Shown here piece after piece: positions 37,401 through 48,395 of a DNA stretch of 64,000 nt; position 1 is the first letter of the stretch, and each line of letters begins with the position of its first letter. Below the pieces are notes generated by a model that had not been told where the DNA came from, did not search any database, and saw only the letters and a list, made by a program, of their open reading frames with translations. A program made the position numbers and the translations under genes. The DNA is taken from assembly GCF_041260155.1 (NCBI RefSeq), contig NC_091944.1, positions 15,043,772-15,107,771 on the forward strand, read 5' to 3'. The stretch is from Ptychodera flava. Taxonomy: Eukaryota > Hemichordata > Enteropneusta > Ptychoderidae.

Positions 37401-38223
37401 TTTGTTATAGCATCTGTATGTGGAAACGCCTTTTTACCTCTAAAGTTTGGTACAGTTGGCTGTCTTCTATGGGAAGCCAGACTTCTGTACATGAACATGG
37501 GAGTGAAAGGATTGAGTCAGAACTCTTGATCATTCTCTGCAGAGTTGACAAATTTATAGTATCGTGTCATCTGCAGGTTTGTGTTGTGACCTTAAGAGGG
37601 CGCTTTGATGTTTGCCTTCTACACCTATGTGTAGCTTAACCACTTTTTGTAAATTTGGCACTTACTGTTGCACCAGTGAACTACAATAGAAGGCTATAAT
37701 TACAGTGCTGTATGGGATGGTAATTTACATAAAAAATACAATGAGGCTTTCAGATTTTGTTCACAGTGTCTTTTTTGTGTAGACATGAAGGAGAGATCTA
37801 ATTGTTATTCTCATATTCATAATTCAATGAGCCTGGCTTGCCTCACAAATAGCGGTAAATCAAATTTCTTTTTCCCATCTTTCTCAGGTGGCACCGTGCA
37901 CCTACAATGCAACCATGAATCTCTTCAGTCCTGTGTGTGTCTCAAATCAGATGTACATGGCAGCTTGTGAGATGAAGGAAGTCGTCCTTCCGGATTTGGA
38001 AACCATCCGTCACCACCTACCCAAGCTGCTCTTCTATTACGGAGCCACCGACCATTGGTGTCCCGTCAGCTACTATGAGAAAATGAAGCGCATATTTCCC
38101 CATGGCGACATCAGGCTGTGTAAGAGGGGATTCAAACACGCATTCTGCCTGGAGTCAAGTGAAGAGATGGCAGATATGGTGTGGAGCTGGATCAAAGACG
38201 AAGTCACAAAAATTCACAAATGA
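31408..38223 (+). CDS. LDAH: Lipid droplet-associated hydrolase (LDAH, C2orf43 family)
   Basis: Alpha/beta-hydrolase of the lipid-droplet surface, linked to sterol-ester and neutral-lipid turnover in animals. Coding exons 31408-31576, 32408-32548, 34129-34239, 35993-36222 and 37888-38223 join in frame to 328 aa (human, as I recall, 325), all with GT-AG introns. Residues 54-60 (VIPGNPG) form the N-terminal oxyanion-side loop. PVWGISHAGHEM follows in exon 2. GHSIG holds the nucleophile Ser139, split across the exon 3/4 junction. TDHWCP gives Asp272 and KHAF gives His301, completing the triad. Exon 4 carries the hydrophobic stretch (YLRWAALLPVVLLSYLSA) thought to help droplet association. An unusual His-rich segment spans residues 34-48. 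Intron 3 and intron 4 each contain a family A MITE. Confidence 0.96.
35229..35816 (+). mobile_element. MITE family A, copy 2, split by a nested MITE (LDAH intron 3)
   Basis: It carries family A blocks GCGCCTCGAGGACAGATATTC, GACTCTCAAACTTTAACAAT and CACTTGTGGGGCTCATTTTG on the left and TCGAGGCACAAACTACC on the right. A 229-bp element sits in the middle (35431-35659). Without it the copy is about 359 bp. The terminal TTAA sites have decayed. Confidence 0.8.
35431..35659. mobile_element. Palindromic TA-flanked MITE nested in family A copy
   Basis: The ends TAGACACTCTCACAGCCCCT and the reverse complement of the right end (TAGACTTTCTCACACCTCCT) match at all but about four of 20 positions, including a flanking TA. 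TA duplications are typical of Tc1/mariner. The halves are partly complementary throughout (CTCAGCAAGCCAG versus CTGGCTCAGTGAG), centred near 35545. Confidence 0.75.
36342..36699 (+). mobile_element. MITE family A, copy 3 (LDAH intron 4)
   Basis: 358 bp bounded by TTAA on both sides. It starts TTAACGTGCCTCGGGACAGA and ends GAGGTCCATACTACTTTAA. The interior is closely similar to copies 1 and 4 (CCACTTGTAGGGGCTCATTT, GGGATGGCAGCCATTTTGAA). Confidence 0.8.
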
Positions 38224-39510
38224 ATTTTAAAAACCAACCTCATCATTTTTTTGAAAATATTCCCATTAATGTGATTGATCAAAATGTCTACAAGTATATA
38301 ATCGTCTTAGAATGCACAGCCATGCCATTTTCCACTTTGTTACGGTTTTATCTTGCGTGTATCAAAGTTTAACAATGTGCATGTGATTTTGGTTCACTGA
38401 CATTATAAAATATCAAAGGGGAAGGGTTTTCCATGGTGAATATTCAACCAACTTTTCACCCCCTGTGTCTCTGTACACAGGTCCAAATTCACCAGTGAAA
38501 AGAATGGATTTGGACCAAACCTTTATAGTGAAAGGGTTAATGCTGGAGTTTTTGAGGACCTAAAAAGTTTTTTTTTCTTGCTGTACAATGAGGATACAAT
38601 CGTGAATACAAGTGTGCCCTGCAAAAAAAGATATCAGCAAAGAAATCTGTAATATATTATTAACAAACTATCTCGTACTCTGCATTCTGTGACATTGTTC
38701 ATCTCGATGAAAATGATGCCGTGAGCGCCATCAGTGTTAAGTTTTGCATTTTCTTTTGTTTATCCAGACCTCGGCCTTCATTCTTTTAAAACAGCTGCAA
38801 GTTTAGTGAGACCATTCCATTGATTGGCTATTACTGTCATCCAGGACGAAATAATCACATTCCGAGACAGTAAAAAATTCAATCCCCAAAACAAAGAAAA
38901 ATGAGCTTCTGTTTTCGATCCACAACTGTTTGTTCTGATGCAATGCTACTGCACCTCACGCACTTTTCACCAACTCTTGAAGTCTGAAATTCTTGATGTA
39001 ATAACATTGTAAAAGAATGACGAGCTGTTTTCTAAATTTGAAGCTGTTGAGAAAAGACTGTTGAAAATTTCACCGATTATTTAATTTGAATTCACGTCAT
39101 AAAAATATATGCTTTAAGAGGGCTTCTGCAATTCAGATCACGATGTCATTTTTTAAAATATTTAACATTCATTCTTGTAAAGAAAAATATTATCACAAGT
39201 ATGATTTTATCAGCATAATGACCATGAAAAATGTGTGCCTATAAACATAGGTAGATTCTGGTTTCATTTTAAAGTTTTGAAAATTAATTTAATATTAAAT
39301 AAAGACATTTTATTGTAATTCTGAGGTCCACGATTTATGTCCATACTTTTACATGATTGCAAATATGTTCATGATGTCTGTATTGACTACAAGACATGCT
39401 ATCTATCCTATAGTGTACAACCTCGTTTGTTATTTTAAATCAGATATGTCGTGTTTAAATTCTATAGTAGGCGTCTTGGTATGGAAAATAAAGTACATGA
39501 CAACTACAAT
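38224..39510 (+). other. LDAH 3' UTR/flank with poly(A) signals
   Basis: No new gene. Candidate poly(A) signals are AATAAA at 39298-39303 and at 39487-39492. The first would give a 3' UTR of about 1.1 kb. The sequence is AT-rich, as expected for a 3' UTR. Confidence 0.45.
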
Positions 39511-39603
39511 ACAATGAGCAGACATACGTGTGGGTTTGTTTGAAATATCCACTCTCTGCTATGATCTCGTGTCAATACGCGACTACATAAACGCCAATGG
39601 TTG

Positions 39604-39731
39604 TCAGTGTGACCATAGCTGTGATACATACACAAGTCCTTATTGACAAGATTGTCACAGAATATAACCTTGCCCATGGCTGTGATGCATGCACATGGCC
39701 TTGTTGACAAGATCGTCACAGAGATAACGTT
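39604..39731 (+). repeat. Two-copy tandem repeat (~60 bp)
   Basis: CCATAGCTGTGATACATACA followed by CAAG-TCCTTATTGACAAGATTGTCACAGA is repeated as CCATGGCTGTGATGCATGCA followed by CATGGCCTTGTTGACAAGATCGTCACAGA. Confidence 0.75.
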
Positions 39732-39849
39732 GGAAGTGGATCCTGCCACGATCACCTGTACAGTGGCAAACCTTAGCAAAATCCTTAGCAAAATCATCGC
39801 TCCATTTTTTATTCATTGTGGCTCATTATATATAGGCGTAACACTTTGA

Positions 39850-42178
39850 AAGTAGCGAAGTTTACCGCAGTTTGAAGAATGAACGTGTCATTAAACGAAA
39901 AGTGAGAGTTTCTTTGGAGCAATATTAATCGTGCCTTTTTGTGAACACAAGTCATCAATATATATTGTACCGGCACAATCTTGCCAATACTAGAAAATTT
40001 AGCCCAAGAGCCGCGATGATGTTGTCAGAGGGCGCGACCAAGAATCGATCAACCGTTAAATGGAGTAGGTAGGTATGGAGGTGAGCGGTGCCTCGAGGTA
40101 TTCGCATCTCACATCTTTGTGAACTCTTCTCGACCATGATTTATTCACTCTCACATGTTGACCTATAAATTTAAGTGTTTGTCTTGAAATGGAGATTTTT
40201 CCTGATGGAGAGGACGATAGGTTAACTATGCGGAGGCGATGATTTTGCAATATGACCGGACAAAACATGAATCTTAGACAATTTAAAACTACATGTATGT
40301 AAATTTCATACTTGTATATTTTATTTTTGATTTGTTACATGGCCAGTGTGCCTACTATTTAGATTCAATATCCCACAATCACCCAACTCGCTTTTCCAAA
40401 CAAGACAATTTTTATGTACCTAGAGTAAATCTGACACAAAGTAAACATGGCGTAAAATACTCAGCTACCTACCGCTAGAATTACATCCCATGCTATATCA
40501 AAAGTATTTCAAGTAGAATTGTATTTAAAAAAACACTGAAAGCTTACCTTCTAGACCATTGATAAATATTTGTTCGATTTTCCTGAACATAATATTTTTA
40601 TGCCGTTATTGTAAACATGTAAAAGAGCCTACGATTTCACTTCAGTTGTCTCCTTTTGTACAGCAAATGTTTTACGTTTTCACCATGTACATACAAATTT
40701 GCCATCCAACATAGCCACGTTAACTATCTGTCTGTAAATTTTTTTCTTAGGGACACGGACTCGACTCTTGAGAACTATTTCTGTGACCCTCACCAGATTT
40801 AAGATTACTTGTGTCTTCTCTTTCGTACATGTATACATTTTGTCTACATATTTCTGGTGAAAAATAAAATTCACTTCACTTCACATTCACTTCACATATG
40901 TAGAAGGGCATTCAAATGGTGAAAGTAGATCTGAACAAGTCTGGTCATATGATTTTGCAGAGATTATCGTAAAAGGATGCAATCAGCGAATAGCAAATTA
41001 TGAGATAACGATTTAAAATCAAATTAAAATGTAAAGATGGGCTTAATTCTTTCCTTATATTGTTACTCTCTGTTTTTAGGAGTCAACGAAAAAGCAAGAA
41101 CATTTCGAAGTCTAATCACGTGAGCGACAAAGTAGGTGGTCATTAACGCGTAACTCGTACGCATGGAAAGGGCCGCCCTCGCATCAATGGTTTCATCAGC
41201 ATCGTTACTAATAGGCTGCACGCTAATCAGAGCTATAGAAACGAGAAGATTATAATTACTTTCTCCGCAACAAATAGTACTTCACAGTATTCTGGAGAGT
41301 TCACAAAACATCATAATAAGTGTTATGGAACGCTTTCAATTTAATAAATTCGAGTGTATTCAGAGTCGGAGAGGCGGCTCCACACATCGAACAATTTTGT
41401 GTAATTTGGGATTCCCATCTGAAGCGTTTTGTTTGTGTTTTCGACTGTCATTTTTTCTTCGGAGTATGGCAATATTATTATGGCGAAATACTACGACGAT
41501 CCGTGATTGGATCTGACAAGGAAAATCCATATAAACGTTTGACAGAAAATAATTACGCTTCACACGAGAATTACCCATAACGTGAAAATGGTTTCGATGT
41601 GGAGCTGTCCCCGCCCCAATACATTAAATTTTCAAAATCTAGACGAAAACATGTAAAAGAGGTGTTTCTAAATAGTTGGTAGTGCGTTGGGGTGAGTAGA
41701 TTTAGTTTACCCAAGTAAATTACTAAGTTGATTCCGATGAAGTACCCGCCAATCATGAATGATACAAAACCGTCGATTGTTTTCTTTAATGTTTTGTTGT
41801 TGTTGTTGTTATTGTTGTTTTTGCCGTTTCTACTTAAAACCCGCCCGTTAGCTGTATCTCTTTCCATTATTTTCGATATCAGATGATTTGACAAACCAAC
41901 TACCACTTATGTAAAATGTTCACCGAAGAATGACCACAGAGTATTGGCGACGAAAGCATAGCTTAGATTTCAACAAATCATAGCTGCAACTCAAATATGA
42001 CCACCGGCCGCGTATAAGCTTACCTGTGAGCGCGTAAATTTGATCGACCAAATCAATTACCAAGGATTTAATCTGCAGAATACTGAAACGGTGATGGTTC
42101 GTATCAAAAGACACATTTTATATACCATCATATACATTAACTTGGAAGTTTCAGTTTTCTACTTTTGTTACTATTGTT
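39850..42178. other. Intergenic; truncated LINE, otherwise no gene
   Basis: Apart from the LINE fragment at about 40326-40905, nothing is recognisable. The frame at 41320-41580 has no known family and no splice context. Confidence 0.5.
40326..40905 (+). mobile_element. 3'-terminal fragment of a LINE with (TTCAC)n tail
   Basis: The conceptual translation at about 40365-40558 has the conserved C-terminus of LINE ORF2: FYVPRVNLTQSKHGVKYSA, then a position where a stop replaces the expected Trp (YR*NYIP), then IKSISSRIVFKKTLKAYLLDH and a stop. A 3' untranslated part ends in AATAAAA followed by repeated TTCAC. It is 5'-truncated and non-functional. It differs from the LINE at the window start. 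Confidence 0.75.
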
Positions 42179-42390
42179 AACATGATTGAAACTAATTTGG
42201 GATAATTGGATGGTGAAATAATGTCGATTTAATCTACAAAAGTAATCTCATATGCTTTTCTTTTTACAATACGCACTTGTTTTTATGAGTAATTTGTAAT
42301 ATTGAAACATTCGGCTGTACGGCACCTAACACTTTTGAGAAATTTAAAAATATGAAAATCCATTTATCCCAAATTAGTTCCAATCGTGTT
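42179..42390 (+). mobile_element. MITE family B, copy 1 (212 bp)
   Basis: Inverted ends AACATGATTGAAACTAATTT and the reverse complement of the right end (AACACGATTGGAACTAATTT) extend about 33 bp. The interior matches the copy at 50486-50695 along its whole length. It is non-coding. Confidence 0.85.
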
Positions 42391-42635
42391 GGTTATTGTC
42401 ATGGCAATATGTACCCGATTAACTTTTGCTGAAAGTGACCATTAGGAAACTTTAAATATCTCCCTTTCAATATCAAGAATAAGAATCAGGCGTCATCATG
42501 CAAATTTTGTACAACGAGAAACAAATTACAAGTACCTATCGATAAATGCATTCAAAACTGGCCTTTATCGTTGTAGTAACTCGACAGAAACAAATAAATT
42601 TTCGATTTTCACAAAAACAAGACGATGAAACTTCG

Positions 42636-42815
42636 TATAAAGGGAGAGGGTCGTGGGAACTGCGCTTGTGCGACTTTCTTGTTGACAAACAATGTATTTT
42701 ATACATGATGTCTTAATGGATCAAGTCAATATAGCATGCAACATTTAAATTTCACGACAGCAATTGTTAACATACATGTTTTAACTTTCATCAATCTCCA
42801 ACGTACCCTAGATAC
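42636..42815 (+). repeat. Interspersed repeat family D, copy 1
   Basis: It begins AAAGGGAGAGGGTCGTGGGA followed by ACTGCGC, TGTGCGACTTTCTTGTTGAC and CAACATTTAAATTTCACGA. It matches the reverse complement of 44712-44872, and its first 30 bp match 44314-44340. Confidence 0.65.
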
Positions 42816-42883
42816 GGTGTTTACATCGGTCGTAGGGGTCCCTGGCAACCTTTGAGCAAAGTTCCGACCACATCCTCCCTTTA

Positions 42884-43180
42884 ATACTCAACAGACTTCA
42901 AAGTCCCCACAATCAGCGGTAAAGTATTGTAAAAATGAGAGTCGAATACCAGCTGCACGTTCTATCTTAGACAGAAGGCATTTTGAGAATAACTGTTTTA
43001 AACTTTCACCCATACTTTAGCTCAAGAAAACTCATTTTTGTCTTTCAAAATCAAAAATAAATATCAAAGTTCACCGTCAAAATTTTGGAGGTAATTATCC
43101 TCACTATCATAATTTACATATATTTGAAATTCAAAATGGCCGACATTCTCGATTGTATAGGACATTAGGACTCACAAAAA
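42884..43180 (-). mobile_element. Decayed MITE family A copy
   Basis: It contains GAGAGTCGAATACCAGC, GCACGTTCTATCTTAGA and AAATTCAAAATGGCCGACAT blocks seen in the copy at 63392-63747, but rearranged and without intact ends. Confidence 0.4.
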
Positions 43181-43886
43181 TAAGACGGCCTAAGTTAATT
43201 TACTCAGCATGTTTCAAAAAAATAATAATAATTGCTTATTTCGATAGTTCCTTATCTTGAAGCAAACTATCCAAAAGTAAAAGCACCATACTCGTTTTCA
43301 GGGAGAATGCATCCATTTCCGCTTTACTACGTCAGAAGGTTTCGATAACTGGCTGTGATCTTTTTTATTGGCAAAACGGTTTTCTTCAGTTCGCTTTTTT
43401 CAGGACAATAAATGTTCTCCTTTCACAGACAATCCCGAAGGTTAAAATACGACACCTCAATTCTGTGAAAGAGAAAGTTACGAACCCACGCTCTCCAAAT
43501 CGACTCCACTGTTGTACCCATTCAGAGAACCGCGGCACGTTCATTCGCGCGTGTTTCATACGCCAACGCACGTAACCATGGGATACTATGTTACAAAAGA
43601 CCCGCTACAAGGCCCGCAAGAAATGAAAAAGCCCGTCAAAGAAAATTAGCGGCAATGATACCCAGAAATGATACGATAATAATATCTCCTATACTGAATC
43701 TATTTGAGATTGTGTTGATGTCAATTACTAAAATGCTTGACATTTATACTTCGATGGCTAGATAGGCAATTGTTGTAATGGCATATGCATGAAAGCCATG
43801 ATATATTCGTCTTAATGAGCTCCAAAGATTCTGTGGTCGGTTTGTCAGGGAGTCAGTAAAAATGGCCATAGATTGGAATGAATGAA

Positions 43887-43991
<105 letters not shown>

Positions 43992-44310
43992 CATGTAACG
44001 ACAGTTAGGCTAGTCTATTACTTTCATAATATGAAACAAAGTAGCAGATCTGAAAAAAAATCTGTAAAATGCAAATTATTCAAATTTCAAAAAACGCAAA
44101 GTAGTTCATTCTCTTTCTGAATCTAGTGTTATCTCCAGTATTTTTTGATCAAGCTGGCAGCTGAGGGGACACAGGAGTAGTGGCAATTGCGCAATGCATA
44201 TCGATTTAAATGATTTCATGGTATTAGTTTATTTGCATTTGATAAATACATATAGTCAAACGATTGAATGCTGGAAGGAATGACAAAAACGAAGCGACCG
44301 TGTCCACATC

Positions 44311-44729
44311 TTAAAGGGAGGGAGTCGTAGGAACTGCGGTCAAAGGTCACACGGGAGCCATAGGACCAATATTAACACTGCTTCCGAGGTAAAATGGCGA
44401 TTGCTAATTTTGATGATTTTTCCTTTATTTTTATTTTGTATATCCATAGCAACTTCTTATTCTATTCCCTAAAGAATGTTGAAACAGCCCACTATTTAGC
44501 ATGTTAACATAACGTCTATATGTTTAAAATGCATTGTTATTGTTTACATTTGAATTCTAGTCCGGACCAGAAGTCACTTTTCAACAATAACAGAGCAGTT
44601 TACACATGTACAGGCTGAGCTGACAAGCTGAACACTGTGTATATCAACATGCCTTGGGGAGTAGAACAAGAATTATGGTTAAACAGTAAAAACAAAAAAT
44701 ATCGAAAGTTAGCATTGCTGGCCCTTTAA
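44311..44729 (+). mobile_element. TTAA-bounded composite of repeat families C and D
   Basis: It starts TTAAAGGGAGGGAGTCGTAG (a family D end) and ends GCTGGCCCTTTAA (a family C-like end). 44436-44690 matches the family C element at 21908-22210. The two ends share only the terminal AAAGGG, so this may be a chimera of neighbouring insertions rather than one element. Confidence 0.5.
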
Positions 44730-44872
44730 AACATGTTTGTCACAATGTAAATCGTAAAATTTAAATGTTGCAGCTATGTTGACGTGATGCATCTCGATAT
44801 CGTGCATGAAATGCTTGTTTGTAAACAAGAAAGTCGCACATGCGCGGTTCCGGCGACCCTTCCCTCTAAATG
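44712..44872 (-). repeat. Interspersed repeat family D, copy 2
   Basis: The reverse complement begins GAGGGAAGGGTCGCCGGAAC, then TGTGCGACTTTCTTGTTTAC, and ends near AACATGTTTTAAAGGGCC. It matches 42636-42815 in opposite orientation. Confidence 0.65.
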
Positions 44873-45465
44873 CCTTCCAAGCAAAACACACCATACTTTA
44901 TTATTTGAGCAGTTTGAGTATAAATGTCGCGTTCGGATGTCATATGCCCTCCGTCATGACCCCCGATCTCCTGGATTGTCGAAATCGTGTTTGCATAAGT
45001 GCATTATATTGTGAAGGACGACGGTTATGTGACAAGGTGTAACCAGACGTTGTCATGGGACCTCCAGTCTCATCGCAGGTGCGAGTCGAAGTCAGAGTTA
45101 ATTGTAATAGGATAAAGGTACGATAGGGCATGTCTCATAGGGACTGGGTCGACGGATGCGTAGGCACTGTTTTGTGCAGCAGAGGAGTCTAGAAGACAAA
45201 GTGGAGCGAAGGTCGTGATGTAGACGCGTAAAGACCGGCCAATCAGTTGATGTTCCCCAGGTACGATGCAGGAAATGCTTTTCACGCCCACCGTACTTTA
45301 GACAGACAATTTACCTTATTTCACAAATCGTGTATTACTGTAACAGTTTGTATTGTCAGCTTCAATGTCAGTTTGATGATAATCAGATAAAGGGAATAGT
45401 CCATTTTCTTCAGGCCTCTTGTTTTATCGCCTCATCCGGACAGACGTGCAGCAGACGTGCAGGGC

Positions 45466-45537
45466 AAAAACAAAACAAAACAAAACAAAACAAAACAAAA
45501 CAAAACAAAACAAAATAAAACAAAACAAAAAAGAACA
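45466..45537. repeat. (AAAAC)n microsatellite
   Basis: About 13 pentamer units with one AAAAT variant. Confidence 0.95.
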
Positions 45538-45792
45538 AAGCAATGTGAATAGAACCTAACGACCAAGCTCATTTCAGCACATGCATTTAACCAAATTGCT
45601 TCGGTGCCCAATGCAATTCTTTATTTTCGATGAACTGAAAATTGAAACGCACAAAACGCATGTACCAAAATTTATCTTTTCCTATTTCTAAAATTTGAGG
45701 CGGTGGAAATAAAGTATTGTTAAAATTTCCAAATCGTAACTGATGGTTTTAAACTGAAATATTCATCAGTATTTGATGTATATACATTCGCG

Positions 45793-45898
45793 TGTATGTA
45801 TGTATGTATGTATGTATGTATGTATGTATGTATGTATGTATGTATGTATGTATGTATGTATGTATGTATGTATGTATGTATGTATGTATGTATGTATG
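45793..45898. repeat. (TATG)n microsatellite
   Basis: About 26 uninterrupted tetramers. Frames of alternating Met-Tyr-Val-Cys on plus and Ile-His-Thr-Tyr on minus are artefacts. Confidence 0.97.
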
Positions 45899-47449
45899 AG
45901 TTATTATTTATCATGCATATTAGGCCCTATTTATTCTTAATTGAAAAGAAAATTCAATTCGTTTGCAATCTTTATTCAAGTTGATTGTTTTTTAGACTTA
46001 CCAAATGTTAAATTCAGTATGTGAAACGGCACATGACATTTTACAATTATTAAAATATATTACTTACACTTTGTATGCCTTACTTCTTTGGCGTTGACTT
46101 CATCTTCTAGTGTTTGACTCCCAGGATATTACACGTATCATGGTGAAAATCCATAAATGTATAATGTTAATTTAATGGTATCTAATATTAATAATGAATG
46201 TAATAAAGGATATCAAATATTTTGACAACACTTAGACGAACTATACACGTCTCAGAATCTACAATTAACCACTTTTAACCAATTAACTCTTTGTATTATC
46301 CATGTACAAAATGCCATCCAATTTCCACACCCACAATGAAGCAATATACAGGCCTACACCGCAGTACAAACCATTCGACATTCAAATCCATCAATGCATC
46401 AATATTACAATGGGCATGACTAACATATACGTATTAAAAGCACTTTATCTTTGGCATTATAGATCAAGAAGCAGTAGCTAGACACTGAGATCATGAACAA
46501 AGTATCAAAAAGACATTAAGGCTGTGACATAGCAATTCAGAGGTTAAAATGAACCATCTCCCTATTGTTCAGCGGTAAGAGGATGGGTGTTTCTTTGTTT
46601 TCAGTTGACATACTCAAAATAATTTTATCAATAATTTCCATTCCGTTGATGTCAATTTCAATACCTATATCAGAAGGATTCTTAGAGAGTCATGCGCCTG
46701 ATGAGATTAAACAGGAATCAAATTGTTTCAAGTTACTTAAAATTAAACGGAAAAGAAAGATTGCAAAGTATGATTCAGATAGGTGCACAAAAGCCTGGAA
46801 CAGCAAGTTTAGCACATCAAGAAATATGCCCCTTTAAAAGAGCATTTTGCATGATCAATGGTCACTGAATGTCATTTCGAGTGATGATAGGATACTACAC
46901 ATTCTTGATCACACTTTGTAGACGCTTTAATCATTGCGCAATTGCTGTTTTTGAGAATCATAGAGTTCTTTACGCTTGTGACTGATTTTTATCAAAATCC
47001 ATCGTTTCTCCTTAGCTATAGACCGAACGCCAAAGTAACATTTACGATTACGAATGTCGTTTGCGCATGGAGGAACATTTAATGACCTTGACCGCATTTA
47101 ACCGGACATAAGTTAATTAGTTTGAATTTAACTGACAGTTTGCGCATCGACAGATTGTCGTCAGTAGGTGTTTTCCCTCTCCCCGTTGGTCGAGTCGTCA
47201 AGTCCGACTTACCGCCTACGTCAACTAGTAGGGCAAAATTCACCTCTGTTTTCGTTGCATCTACTCAGCGGGTCACCGAGTACCCGCAGGAGAACAATAC
47301 ATTACGATCATCTGATCATCACATTACAGGAAGTTGACCGACCTCGACCGCATGGAACCGGAGATGTTTTCAGTTCATTGGCATCATTAATGTGAAATGC
47401 GCGTCGCTGTTGTTAGGCGTACTGCTGTTATCTGACTTTTTTAGAATAA

Positions 47450-48130
47450 GGAGAAACGACGCCTATCCCGAGTTCGGAGGTAAAAGTATACTCCCGTCCT
47501 CGTAAAAAGTCAATATAATCCCCACTTTTCCGGTCGTCGTCCGTCGTTGTCGTCGTCCGTCCGTCCGTACGTCGTCCGTCGTCCATCAACAATTGTCTTC
47601 TCCTCTGAAACCGCAAGTCAGATTGCTTTGAAATTTTATATGCAGTTCACTTGGGGTGACCTCACTTAAATTTGTTCAAATCGTGGTGAAAGTAGCACAT
47701 TTGTGTTTTGGGGCATTTTTTGCTGTTTTGGTTAAAAAATCTTCTTCTGAAAGTGCATGTCCGATTGCTTTGAAATTTAATATGCAGTTTATTTATGGTG
47801 ACTTCAGTAACATTTGCATATTTGTATTTTAAGGCATTTTTTGGCAATTTTGGTCAAAAAATCTTTAAAAATCTTCTTCTGAAAGTGCATGTCCGATTGC
47901 TTTGAAATTTAATATGCAGTTTATTTATGGTGACTTCAGTAAGATTTGCATATTTGTATTTTAAGGCATTTTTTGGCAATTTTGTCAAAAAATCTTTAAA
48001 AATCTTCTTCATCAAAACTACGGGTCAGATAGCTTCGATATTTGGTACATAGCAGACATAGGTCTCTAGGGATGATCTATTTCTGACTTTTTTCAGATTG
48101 TGCAGAAATATGCAAATTTGCATTTTGTCC
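47450..48130 (+). repeat. Tandem array of ~130-bp units after a CGTCCGTC-rich leader
   Basis: A leader of GTCGTC/CGTCCGTC repeats (47530-47585) is followed by four units, beginning at about 47597, 47741, 47872 and 48002. Each starts TCTTCTTCTGAAAGTGCATG-like and contains CCGATTGCTTTGAAATTTAA and GGCATTTTTTGGCAATTTTG. Units 2 and 3 are nearly identical. Units 1 and 4 are diverged. Confidence 0.85.
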
Positions 48131-48321
48131 ATTTATCACAAACTTGGCCTGTGCGTGTGATAAACTCTGTGTATTCAGTGCCATTTAGTTTTCTTACTCC
48201 CTTTCAGTTTTCGCTCCTTTGTTATATTTCACATCACCTGTTTCTTTCTGATGTGATTTTTAATGGTCCTCCCTGAAAATCAGGTTATCTGATCATTGAA
48301 GTGATAACAAATCAATAATTG

Positions 48322-48322
48322 A

Positions 48323-48353
<31 letters not shown>

Positions 48354-48395
48354 ATAGGTAGATAGGTAGAAAGATAGGAAGATAGGTAAATACTT
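48322..48395. repeat. (AAAT)n and (GATAGGTA)n microsatellite
   Basis: About eight AAAT tetramers lead into imperfect GATAGGTA/GATAGGAA repeats. Confidence 0.9.

Larger units (their letters stand above)
44873..47440. other. Intergenic with microsatellites, no gene
   Basis: Contains (AAAAC)n at 45466-45537 and (TATG)n at 45793-45898. The frame at 46565-46837 ends in a basic stretch (KLLKIKRKRKIAKYDSD), but I cannot assign it to any family. Confidence 0.5.

Noticed and set aside
42884..43180. Treating this stretch as a full MITE family A copy
   Set aside because: Blocks are out of order and the TTAA ends are missing, so it is listed only as a decayed fragment with low confidence.
46565..46837. 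90-codon frame with a basic C-terminal stretch
   Set aside because: No recognisable domain or LINE motif; kept only as a note in the intergenic entry.
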